Assembly: GCA_905221605.1 (NCBI GenBank) | Contig: CAJNDS010002791.1 | Location: forward strand, 124,001-188,000 | Source: Symbiodinium natans | Lineage: Eukaryota > Sar > Dinophyceae > Suessiales > Symbiodiniaceae | DNA length: 64,000 nt | Reading direction: 5' to 3' | Shown here: piece after piece, positions 11,601-23,600 of the stretch | Layout of the letters: the number at the start of each line of letters is the position of its first letter | Numbering within the stretch: position 1 is the stretch's first letter | The notes under the pieces: model-generated | What the model was told of the DNA's origin: nothing | Databases searched by the model: none | What the model saw: the letters and a program-made list of their open reading frames with translations, nothing else | Translations under genes and position numbers: made by a program

Positions 11601-14600
11601 TCCCCTATATGAATATACTATACTAACCCCCAAAAACCCTGTTCGAATTCTTCAGGCCCCTACATTAGGTTCATTTCCTCCACAAGGTCACCCAAGCCAA
11701 GGCGCCATCCTCGCACCAGGATTTCGGGCCATGCTTCGTGGGTTGTCTCAAGAAGAAGGTTAGGGTTTAGGGTTTAGGGTTTAGGGTTTAAGGGTTTAGG
11801 GTTTAGGGTTTAGAGGGTTTAGGGCTTAGGGGGGAAGATCCTCCGTCAGTGCCTTGACGAGTTTGATGGCCTTGCTGCAGGGCCGACAGTTGACGGTCTG
11901 TGGTCTGGATGGTTCCGAAGTGCAGCTTCCTCTTGCAGACAACATGACCGTGGAAGACTTGCGCAAGAGCGTCGCAGGAAGGATGGGCTTGCGGCTGGGC
12001 GGCATGCTTGTCCTGCTGGCTGGCGGCAATGCCCTGGACGATTCCAAGCCGCTGTTGGAGCAATTTCAGGGCGATTTCGTCACTTATGTGGTTCAACAGG
12101 TTGCCCTTGTCATATTCATGTGTCTTTCCTTGTTTTTTTAGGTGCAAGAGAACCTTGTCTTGGAATTTTCATCAGTGGGTTTAAGGGGCCAACCTAGGTT
12201 GGTGCAGGGCACGCAGCAGCTGCCTTTCTGCGAGCCAGCACCGGCCAACCCCTGAGCGTGATGGACGCGCATGCAAAGGACGCAATCTCTTCGTTGGAAC
12301 TTTACGGTGAGCACAGTCTGGAGGATGTTGAACTGCCAAAGGGCTTGCAGTCCTTGACGTTCGGCAACAGTTTCGACAAGAGTTTGGAGAATGTGGCTTT
12401 GCCTGGCAGCTTGCAGTCCTTGACCTTTGGACATCGCTTTAACCAGAGTTTGGAAAATGTGGCCTTGCCCGGCAGCTTGCGGTCCTTGAGCTTCGGACAT
12501 TGTTTCAACCAGAGCTTGGAAAATGTGGTCTTGCCTAGCAGCTTGCAGTCCTTGAGCTTCGGAGAGGAGTTCAATCAGAGCTTGGAGAATGTTGCCTTGC
12601 CTTGCAGTTTGCAGTCCTTGAGCCTCGGATTTTTGTTCAACCAGAGCTTGGAGAACGTGGCCTTGCCCAGCGGCTTGCAGTCCTTGGCCTTCGGAGGTGC
12701 TTTCAACCAGAGCTTGGAGGATGTGGCTTTGCCCGGCAGCTTGCAATCCTTAAGCTTCTCAGACTGGTTCAATCAGAGTTTGGAGAATGTGGCATTGCCT
12801 GGCAGCTTGCAGTCCTTGACCTTTGGACATCGCTTCAACCACAGTTTTGATAATGTGGCCTTGCCCGCCTGCTTGCAGTCACTGAGTTTCGGGCAGAACT
12901 TCAACCAGAGTTTGGAGAATGTGGCCTTGCCCGGCAGTTTGCAAACTTTGAGCTTCGGGTTCGCTTTCAACCAGAGCTTGAAGAATGTGACCTTGCCTGG
13001 CCGCTTGCAGTCCTTGAGCTTCGGACAGAATTTCAACCAGAGCCTGGAGAATGTGGCTTTGCCTGCCAGCTTGCTGTCTTTAAGCTTCTCAGACAGGTTC
13101 AACCAGAGCTTGGAGAATGTGGCCTTGCCAGGCAGCTTGCAGTCCCTGAGCTTCGGACAGAATTTCAATCAAAGCTTGGAGAATGTAGCCTTGCCTGGCA
13201 GCTTGCGGTCTTTGAGCTTTGGAAAGGATTTCAATCAGAGTTGTGGAAATGTGGCCTTGCCTGGCAGCTTGCAGTCCTTAAGCTTCTCAGACTGGTTCAA
13301 TCAGAGTTTAGAGGATGTGGCCTTGCCAGGCAGCTTACAGTCCTTGACCTTTGGACGTCGCTTCAACCAGAGTTTGGATAATCTGGTCTTGCCCGGCAGC
13401 TTGCAGTCCCTGAGCTTTGGAACTGATTTTAACCAGAGTTTGGAGAATGTGGCCTTGCCTGACAGCTTGCAGTCCCTGACTTTTGGACATCATTTCAACC
13501 AGAGTTTGGAGAATGTGGTCCTGCCCGGCTGCTTGCAGTCCTTGAGCTTCGGAAGCGCTTTCAACCAGAGTTTGGAGAATGTTGCCTTCCCGGGCAGCTT
13601 GCAGTCCTTGTGCCTCGGAGGTGCTTTCAACCAGAGCTTGGAGAATGTGGCCTTGCCGGGCAGCTTGCAGTCCTTGACCTTTGGACTTTACTTCAACCAG
13701 AGTTTGGAGAATGTGGCGTTGCCTGGAAGCTTGCAGTCCTTGAGCTTCGGAGACTATTTCAATCAAAGCTTGGACAATGTAGCCCTGCCTGGCAGCTTGC
13801 AGTCCTTGAGCTTTGGAGACGATTTCAAGCAAAGCTTGGAGAACGTGGCCTTGCCTGGCAGCTTGCAGTCCTTGATCCTCAGTTTAGACTACAACCAGAG
13901 TTTTCGACCCCTAGTCCGGCTGAGTGGACTTGTGTGCCTCGAAGGTATGGGTGTATGCGTTGTCGTCCACACGCCTGGTTCACAGAATGGCAGCTCTGAA
14001 GCCTAAAAAGCGTTGCGAATGCCTTGAATCTACCACTATTTACTTCAAGATTCAAGAATCCAAAAAGTCAAATTATCCCTAAGCTGCCTTTTATCAGCAG
14101 GAATTGTTTCTTTTTTAAATTGTTTGGGGGAGTTCTTAAGCAAATGTTAGTGTACGGGGTCTTCTGGACCCCTATGCACCGAAAATCCTAAACCCTAAAC
14201 CCTAAATCCTAAACCCCCTGAATGCTCTATGCGGCACCCTGGACCCACTACTCCTGAGCTGGCATCCCAAATGGTTTTATGGGTTTAGGTTGGGATGTTC
14301 CCCCTTGGGCTGCGTCTGTTTATAATAAGAAATGCTGAAATGCGGTTTAGGGTTTAGGGTTTAGGGTTCAGGGTTCAGGGTTCTTCGGGTTTAGGGTTTA
14401 GGGCTTTGAAGACGCGCCGGGCCCTCGTGATTCCAGATACTCGCCTAGAGCGCACACTCCAAATCCTAAACCCCCTAAACCCTAAACCCTAAACCCTAAA
14501 CCCTAAACCCTAAACCCTAAACCCTAAACCCTAAACCCTAAACCCTAAACCCTAAACCCTAAACCCTAAACCCTAAGCAAGCCATTACTCCTGCGGAGGA

Positions 14601-17600
14601 ACAGGACATGATGTACACGCTCTGGCAGCGAGGCGCACTTATTTAAGAGGGTTCAGGCGATGGCCGGTTCTCCAAAATAATAATCCTGACCCTAAACCTT
14701 AAGCTCTAAACCCCACACCCTAAACCAGGTGCCAATCATTCAAAGAACTCACCACATGTGGTTTCTAGTTTCTAGTGGTCAACGTCTTGATAGGCGCAAG
14801 GCCAGGGTTTGAGGGGTTAGGGCGGGAGAGCTTTCAGGTGTAGGGTTCATGGGTTTGGGGGTTTTGGGTCTAGGGTCTAGGGGCTAAGAATTCGAGGGCG
14901 CAGGAATCTCCCCCAAAACCCATCAAAACCCTATGTAGCCCTACACCCTACACCAGCCACATATCTAGGCCCTCTTCACCCTACATAAATGTCCCCAGGG
15001 ACAAGCCCTATAAGCCCTGCGAGTTTCGCCAGCGGCGAGCATCCCCATGAAGATTTTTGTTGGTCGATATAGTTCTTAGTAGCTGAGTGAGCACACTTTT
15101 TTGGGATACTCTCATCCCCTATAGAACTGAAAGTATACACTTTTTGGGGGGCTTCTGAACTCAGCAACTAAGAGTTGCAGGTTCATTAGTTTCCCTTATC
15201 CCCCGAAGGCGTTGGGGTCTTCATTTTTGGTAGCCCAGTGGTACCCTTTTCTGTTTTTGTTGTTCACGGTTCCGTATAAAGTAACCAACCAAAAAAGGGG
15301 AACCCTCATCAATATTTGGGTTTCTGGGCTACCAAGTTGTTTCCTTGGCCACTTGGGAACAAGGAGATTCCAACAAAACACAAGCCCTAAACCCTAAACC
15401 TTAAACCCTAAACCCTAAACTCTAAACCCCAAACCCTGAACCCCGAGCTGGTGCGTAAGTTTCTCTACTGTTGAAGCATGTGCCCTTAGTATGGTTTCTT
15501 GGGCCTTGTTACCTGGGTTTAGGGTTTAGGGTTTAGGGTTTTTGGAGTACTATACTTTAATACTTTCTTGGTTCAGGGTTCCTATCATAGCTATTTATCC
15601 CTAAAAAGTATATACTTCTTGTTCTGGGTTTTGGAGTACTATACTTCAACATTTTTTTGGTTCAGGGTTCCTATTGTAGCTATATATCCCTAACAAGTAT
15701 ACTTTTTGTCCAGGGTCTACTCCAATGTAGGGTGTTTATAGGGATCCGAATTAGGGGCCTGGAAAAGTCAGCAGTGTACATAAGTTGGGATGTTCCTCCT
15801 TGCACGAATAGTCCTTAATAGGGTTGTTTAGGGTATAGGGTTTAGGGTTTAGGGTTTAGGGTTACGAGTAGTCCTTAATAGGGACTATGGTAGCTTTCCA
15901 GTAACATCCCTACTAAGGATTGTTAGGATAAGGGGGAACGTGACCCTAAACCCTAAACCCTAAACCCCGAAACCCTAGGGCCCATACTTGGAACCTTGGG
16001 GCTTCGAATTTCTGAGGGCTGGGTCTCCGGACATTCCCTTCGGAGTGGGGGGGATTTAGGGTTTAGGGCTTTTAGGGTTTAGGGTTTAGGGTTTAGGGTT
16101 TAGGGTTTAGGAACTGCCAAATGCCCGTTTTCAGGGTCTGGGGTTTGGGAGTTTAGGATTAGGGTTTAGGGCTTTTGGGTTTTGGATGATCGTAAGCTGG
16201 TGGAGACGACGAGTTTGCCATGGAACAGATCAACTTCCTCTTGCATGTGTCCGAAACCCTAAACCCGCTTGTTAAATAACTGGAGGTTCTTGATCCCGAC
16301 ACCCATCTACCCTAAACCCTTCTACCCTAAACCTCATAATCTCCCCCTAAACCCTAAACCCGAAATCCTAAACCCTAACCCTAAACCCTCAACCCTAAGC
16401 CCTAAACCCCCAAACCGTCGCCCCTCCAGGTGCTGCTGATGAGAGCGTGCGGGTCATAGGCACCCTGGGTTTCCTTCTAATCTTGGGCCATTTAGGGTCT
16501 AGGGTTTAGGGTTTAGGGTTTAGGGTTTAGGGTTTGGGGTTTAGGGTTTGGGGGGTGGGGTTTGGAGTTTAGGGCTTTTGAGCTGGACCTACTTAAATAC
16601 CCCTTACATACAACCCAAAGGCCCATACTTCAGAACCCTTTAAAGGTGGTCAGGGAGCAAGCATATCAAGGGCCCATGTAACTACCTTTAGATTCAAAGG
16701 GACTTCCAGGGTCCTAAACCCTAAACCCGAAACCCTAAACCAGTGGAACCCTTCGGTTATGGTTTAGGGTTTAGGGTTTCGGGCTTCGGGTTTCGGGTTT
16801 AGGGTTTAGGGTTTAGGGTTTAGGGTTTAGGGTTTAGCATTTCGGGTTTAGGGTTTAGGGTTTAGGCTACCAAGTATATGGCCTTGAAGCTTTGTGGCCT
16901 TCAGGGTTTACAGGGACTGGGGGTTTGTCTAGGGTCTAGGGTTTAGGGCTCTAAGCCCTAAACCCTGAACCCTAAACCCTAAACCCGAAACCCGAAACCC
17001 TAAACCCTAAACCCTGATTACCTGGCGGCGGCTGCGCAGGGCCTCGGAGCAAGTCGAGCTTGGCCCGGGTTGTTGATTTTTCTCCCTTTCGGAGACCGCC
17101 CTCGCCCCGAAGCCGCTGTTTTGGCTCAGGCAGCCTGTATGTAAGGGTTTAGGGTTTAGGGTTTAGGGTTTAGGGTTTAGGGTTTAGAGTTTAGGGTTTA
17201 GGGTTTAGGGTTTAGGGTTTAGGGTTTAGGGTGGAAAAGCCAGGGGTTGTTTCGCTGCGGGAGGGTTTAGGGTCTAGGCTGAAGAGTTCTGAGAGGGTGA
17301 GGCTCCCAACGCGAACCTCCAGCTGCAAAACCAACCCCCACCCACCCCCCCCCCCCCCTTCGGCCTCGCCCAGAGAAAGCACAGCTCATGATATTCTGAC
17401 GGCATGCACGTGTTGCTAATTCATCGAATATAACTTGCGGCATACGGCCTCACTGTGATGCTGGTTTTCCTCCCCGTCCCAACCCTAAACCCTAAACCCT
17501 GAACCCTGAACCCTAAACCCTAAACCCTGAACCGCCCCGCGATGCCTGCATTGCAGCTGGATGTGTGCCTACTTAGCGGCCGCAGCGCGCGCCTGGAGAT

Positions 17601-20600
17601 TGAGCCAGAAGCCACGCTGGCAACTTTGAGGCCGGGAGGGGGAGGTTAGGGTTTAGAGTTTAGGGTTTGGGGTTTGGGGTTTAGGTTTTAGGGTTTAGGG
17701 TTTCGTGTGATATGGAGCAGAACCAGTGAAAGCGTATCGTGAAATGCGAAGAGCAGCCATGTCCCGAATGTTTAGGGTTTAGGGTTTAGGGTTTAGGGTT
17801 TACGGTTTACGGTTTAGGGTTCAGGGTTGAGGGTTTAGGGTTGAGGGTTGAGGGTTTAGGGTTTATCTAGCACTTTTCCTCCCACCTCGCACCGTACTCA
17901 GGCGGCAAAGACCACCCTAACCTCTTCTGTTTCGGGTTTAGGCCTAAACTCAATTCAGTTGCCTACACAAGACTTCTTCCGTCCAGTGCTTGAGGGGCTT
18001 CGGGGCTTCTTTCACAAATCCCTGATTTAGAGTCTGTGGGGGTAGCTCATTCCAGCATTAAGTACTCATATATTGATTGCAAAAATGACCCCATGATATT
18101 CGAGACCAGGCCCACAAAAAGTCCGAAAGGTACCAGTGTGTCAGGTGAATAACCGGGGGGAGGGGGAGGGGGGAGGGCTTTTAGGGGGAGGGGGGTGGGG
18201 GGGGGGGGTGTTCCTTGAGAAAAAATCACACAACTGGGAGTTTTGCAGAAAGGTTTACAGTGGGGTTGCACGAAGGCAGGGTCAGGGTTGTTCAGACATT
18301 TGAGGGAAGACGCCTCGGCATCCTTGGGGTACCCAAAGAGCCCAATACCCCTTAATTAAGGAAGATTCCTTACATCATATAAGGGATCCTTTACGTCTAA
18401 GGTCTACTCCATAATTGAGGAGTTTTGGCTTTCTGGGTACCCTTTTCCCCAACAGTCCATCGTGGATGCTACTTGGAGGTTAATGGTACTTATGAACCAA
18501 TCAGAACTGTACTTGTAACCCACTTATAAGCCCCTTAAGTGCCCTTATACGGTTATGCGTACAGTTATAAGTGCAGTTCTATTTGGCTAGTAAGTACCAT
18601 GAACCTCCAAGCAGGGTTATCTTACCCAGCACGGGAACATGAATTCAAAGAGCTGATCATGGGTCAGTTTGCTTGTCTCCAAATGCTACCCTTTTGAAGC
18701 AACAAATCTCCGAGCATGTAGTTGACCATGTAGGTGGCTCCGCGATTTGAGGTTTTCATGGCGAACGACATCGCTGCAAGCGATCTGCGTTTTGGTTGGG
18801 GATACCGCCTCCTGTGAAGAGCCATGCATCGTGGGTGTTGTTGTCTTGCTGCATTTAGCAGCATGTCCGTTTCGCAGTCACTCGTGATATTTTCGTGGGT
18901 TCTCTTTTTTTACTGCTGCTGTAGTCGCACAAGCTCTGAGAAAATGTCCGCCTAGTTTCAAAAGATCGTGCGTCGGGCACGGCCCCTAAACGAAAAAAGC
19001 CCTAAACCCTAAACCCTAAACCCTAAACCCTAAACTAAACCATAAACCCTAAACCCTAAACCCTAAACCCTAAACCCTAAACCCTAAACCCTAAACCCTA
19101 AACCCTAAACCCTAAACCCTACACCCTACACCCTAAACCCTAAACCCTAACCCCCCTAACCCCCCTAACCCTAAACCCTCAACCCTGGTCGGCTTGCGCC
19201 ATCGAGGTGGGTGGGGCGGGGGGGGGCTTAAGCGCTGCCCACCCCCGGCCCCCCTCCCGACAGTAGGGGGCAAGGCAGGCCGAAGGCTTCAGTTTAGGGC
19301 TTAAGGTTTAGGGTATTTAGTTGGGTTTAGGGTTTAGGGTTTAGGGTTTAGGGTTTAGGGTTTAGGGTTTAGGGTTTAGGGTTTAGGGTTTAGGGTTTAG
19401 GGTTTAGGGTTTAGGGTTTAGAATCTTTAGAAGCCTTCAGACTTCTAGGGTTTCCACGCTCCAGGTCCCAAGCGCAGCAGGCCCTGGAGTGCCGCGGCGT
19501 CCTGCGGAGTCCTGGCGGTCGTTTTCTGGGAGGCCTGGTCTGGCTATATACACACGTAATATAAATATATATATATAAATGTATATATATATACATATCT
19601 ACGTACGCACACACACATATACATACATACATATATATATATATGTGTGTATATGTATATGTATGCACACATACACACATACACACATACACACATGCAT
19701 GCATACATACATACGTACGTACGTACATACATATACACACTCACACCTCCTTTTGCTTTCCGTGTATTCTTATGTTCTTGGATATTCCTCGTCTTCTTTA
19801 TTATTTGTATTCTTTTTCACATCTTACATACGTAACAGGGCTTGTTTTGGGATAAACTTTGTTCGGTTTTGTGAGTTTTGTGGTTATTTGATTTCCGGGT
19901 TTTGGAGGTTAAGGTTCGTTGAGCCTTTAGGCGTTGTATATGTGGTTTTGTGTATGGTTTGGGTTTTGTGAGGGACTCTGGCTTATGGGGAAGTTTTTGG
20001 GGAGTACCTGTTCAGAGCGGAGGGCCCTCGATTGCTACGTGTTGTTTCCTCCTAAAGGAATGACTTCGTCTTGTATTGAGCTTCCCGTTGTGTCTCTCTC
20101 TCTCTCTGTGTTTGTTTGGGGCTTAGGGTTTAGGGTTGGTAGTATTGATTCATGACATTCACCATGGCAGAGCCGCGCCCAAATGCCCAAGCCCCTGATG
20201 CCCTAAAGCTGAAAATCCCCAGAACCTGAAGCCCAGAACCCAAATCCTCAACCACCAAAGCCCGAAGCCTAAACCACACCAGGGAAAACTCAACCCGAAA
20301 CCTGCAACTTGGGATGTTACTGCGTCTACTAGCAGTCCTTCATATGTAATCCCTATTCAGGACTGTCAGTATAAGGGGGAACAACCCAAAACCTGAAACT
20401 CTGAAGCCCTCCCAAGCCCTCCTTCTGACAGGACGGGGCACCGTCGCCGATGCGGGGCTGCAGTCGGAGGACGTGCTGTTCCTTCAGGCCGGGGACGCGT
20501 GAGGGTGTCGGGTTTAGGGTTTAGGGTTTAGGGGGTTTACGTGTAGAACCCTCTTCACTGACTCAACGCCAAACCCTGAGAAACTTAATAGCCCTAAACG

Positions 20601-23600
20601 CTTGGGTGGCCAAATTGGAGCTTAGAGACCATCTGCACCTAGAGCCTTTGACAGCTGGCTCAGATGCAGGTTCTCAACCCAAGAAGACAACGCCCCCCCC
20701 CCCCCCCCCCGGAAAAAAAGAAGCAACAACAACAAAGCACACAAAAGCACGAAACACCACAAAACACCAAGAACCCAAAAGCCTGAATTCTAATCATAAA
20801 AAAACCCTGATAGCTGAAACCCATACAGTCCAATCCCTCAGCCCAGCCCCATCTTTACGCAAACATCATGGGCATAGGGTTTAGGGTTTAGGGGCCCTAA
20901 AGCAGATAACCCAGGGGCCTGAATAGTTAGAATCGGGTTTTGGGATGTTATTGTAGCAAAACTATAGAGGACCTAACGTAAGAGAATGCGATTCGCAATA
21001 TTTCCGACCCCCTCTATTATAGGCTTTTGGAGCCGTGTGCAGGTGTGCCAAGTCCGAGTGGCTGCATCCTCTGCTGCCTTTGCCGCCATTCTGGAGGATG
21101 GAACGGCCTTTTGGCTAGGATGCCCAGTAGTGCCCTTATTCCCTTTTTGGGGCCTTTGCGCTCCCTTGTAAAGCCCTTTAAGGTAAAAAGGGCACCCTTT
21201 TTGCCCCTAGGTTACTGGGCAACCTATTTGGTGAGCGTGGAAAGGGGTTCCTTCAAATAATAGTTGGCGAGCGATTGTGTGCATGTATGTATTCTTAATA
21301 AATTATCGTTGTCATTATTATGATTATGGTTACTATTATATATATATATATATACATATATTTATTTATATTCTATCTGTGAATATTGACGTGCCCTTGT
21401 GAGGATATAGGCTTTTCAAAGCCCTACTTTAATGTTCAGTCGACAAGGGGGTCGGGCTCCCTTCAGCCCCCCTCAGGGTTTAGGGTTTCAGGGTTTAGGG
21501 TTTCAGCGTTTAGGGTTTCAGGGTTCAGGGTTTTAGGATTCAAGGTTTAGGGTTTAGGGTTTGAGGGTTAAGGGTTTCAGGGTTCAGGGTTTTACGGTTT
21601 AGGGTTTAGTTAGGGATCCCCAGCCTTAACCCTAAAAGCCAAAACCCTAACCCTAAACCCCCTGAACCCTAAACCCTGAAACTTTAATACCCCATCAAGG
21701 CCTGCCCTGGAGTCTTAGGCTCAGATGCCCTAAACCTTTTTGGGAGAGCTCTTGGGTTTGTAGGGTTTATAGGGGTTATAGGGTTTGTAGGGTTTATGGG
21801 GATTATTGGTTTTTGGGATTAGGGTTTAGGGTTTAGGGTTTGTAGGGTTTAGGGTTTAGGGTTTAGGGTTTAGGGTTTGTAGGGTTTATGGGGATTATTG
21901 GTTTTTGGGTTTTACAGGGGGGGTTCTAGGGTAGGTCCACTCCCCAAGGTTGCGTCTTGGGGCGAAAAAGGCGACATGGCCACTGGCTTGGAAGAGGGAG
22001 AGGCACGTGAAGCGGTACAGGAGAGGCTGCAACCCTAAACCATCAACCTGGGTTGTTCCCCCTAAACCCTAAACCCTAAACCCTAAACCCTAAACCCTAA
22101 ACCCTAAACCCTAAACCAGTCCTTAATAACGGATTATAATGGGGGTACTAGTCCCGATTAAGGACTGTTAGTATAAGGGGGAACATCCCATTTCTAAACC
22201 TAAAGCGGGGTCTCCAGCTCAGGCTGGAAGGGTTTGGGGCCAAGCGTTTTCGGGGGTTCCGGGCCGAGGGGTCTGGGCCTTTTAGGGTTTTAGGGCTTTG
22301 GTGTTGAGGCTTCAGAGCTTCAAGGTTTAGGGTTTCTAGGACTTCCGGGGTTTAAACCCTAAACCCCTAAACCCTAGCCCTAAACCCTAAACCCCTTTCA
22401 GGTTGAAGGGGTCAGGGTTGCAGGAGATCCAAGCCACCAACCAAGCCTTCGCTGCCCTCCTCTCTGATGGATCTGCGTCTTGGAATTAGGGTTTAGGGTT
22501 TAGGGTTTAGGGTTTAGGGTTTAGGGTTTAGGGTTTAGGGTTTAGGCTTCAGGGTTTAGGGTTTAGGGTTTAGGGTTTAGGGTTTAGGGAGGGATTATTC
22601 AGGGTTTTGGGTTTCGGGTTTCGGGAGGGATTCGGGTTTAGGGTTTTCGGGTTTAGGGGTTAGGGTTTAGGGCAGAGGTGTATGGTTTATGGCATACAGG
22701 GCCTATAGGGTCTGCGGAAGCTGCGAAGGTTAGCCTGGAGATCTGCCTGAAAAATGCTTCGTCTAGGTTGGCCTTCGAGGCTTTGGTTTAGGGTTTAGGG
22801 TAATTTAGGGTTTAGGGGTTAGGGTTTAGGGTTTAGGGTTTAGGTTTTAGGGTTTAGGGTTTAGGGGTCAGGGTTTAGGGTTATGGTTTAGGGTTTAGGG
22901 TTTCGGGTACTTCTTATGTGGGTTGATATGTGACCTCATATGGGTGGTTCTCTTAACTAGGGTCCCTGTAGTACGGCAAGAATTGCCTATACATACTAGC
23001 AGGGTTTAGGGTTTAGGGTTCAGGGTTTAGTGTTGGGATGTTCGCCTTTATACTAAGAGTCCTTAATCGGGATTTTAGTACCGCCCCTACTATGTCCCTA
23101 CGAAGGACTGTTTGAAAGAGGGGTCAACATCCCAACCTAAACCCTAAAACCGAAACCCTAAACCCCAGACCCTAAAGCCTAAACCCAGGTTCTGGACTAA
23201 CATACTTTAAAGGTTTAAAGGCCAACCCAGTAGTGTGCGACGAGGGCCCGACACCCTGCGCCTCACGCCGTCCAAGGGCGGCAAAGCCGCCCAGCCTAGA
23301 GTCCTTTTAGGGTTTGGGGTTTTAGGGTTTCGGGTTAGGGTTTAGGGTTAGGGTCTAGGGTCTAGGGTCTAGGGTTTAGGGTTTAGGGTTTAGGGTTTAG
23401 GGTTCAGGCTTTGGGGATTTATCGCATGGCTTTTGCTTGCCTCCTGCATCTGTCGGCGGGAACGGCACGCTATAATAAGGGGCGTGGCTATCTGGGCGAG
23501 GTGCGGGGGTTTGGGGGGTTGGGGCTACATCCAAAACCTAAAACCGAAAGCCCGAATTACTTTATTCAATATAAGGTATTAAAGGGACCAGCGCCATGGA

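Noticed and set aside
11727-11754. Second spliced-leader relic before the FNIP/LRR gene
   Set aside because: Only GCCAT and CTCAAG match, separated by an unrelated stretch. Too weak.
12138-13832. Minus-strand and alternate-frame ORFs (up to 202 codons) over the FNIP/LRR exon
   Set aside because: They mirror the 66-bp repeat of the real + strand gene. Any frame stays open if one unit lacks a stop.
19411-19971. Cys/Tyr/Ile-rich ORFs on both strands
   Set aside because: Translations of the (AT)/(AC) microsatellite. No signal beyond the repeat.
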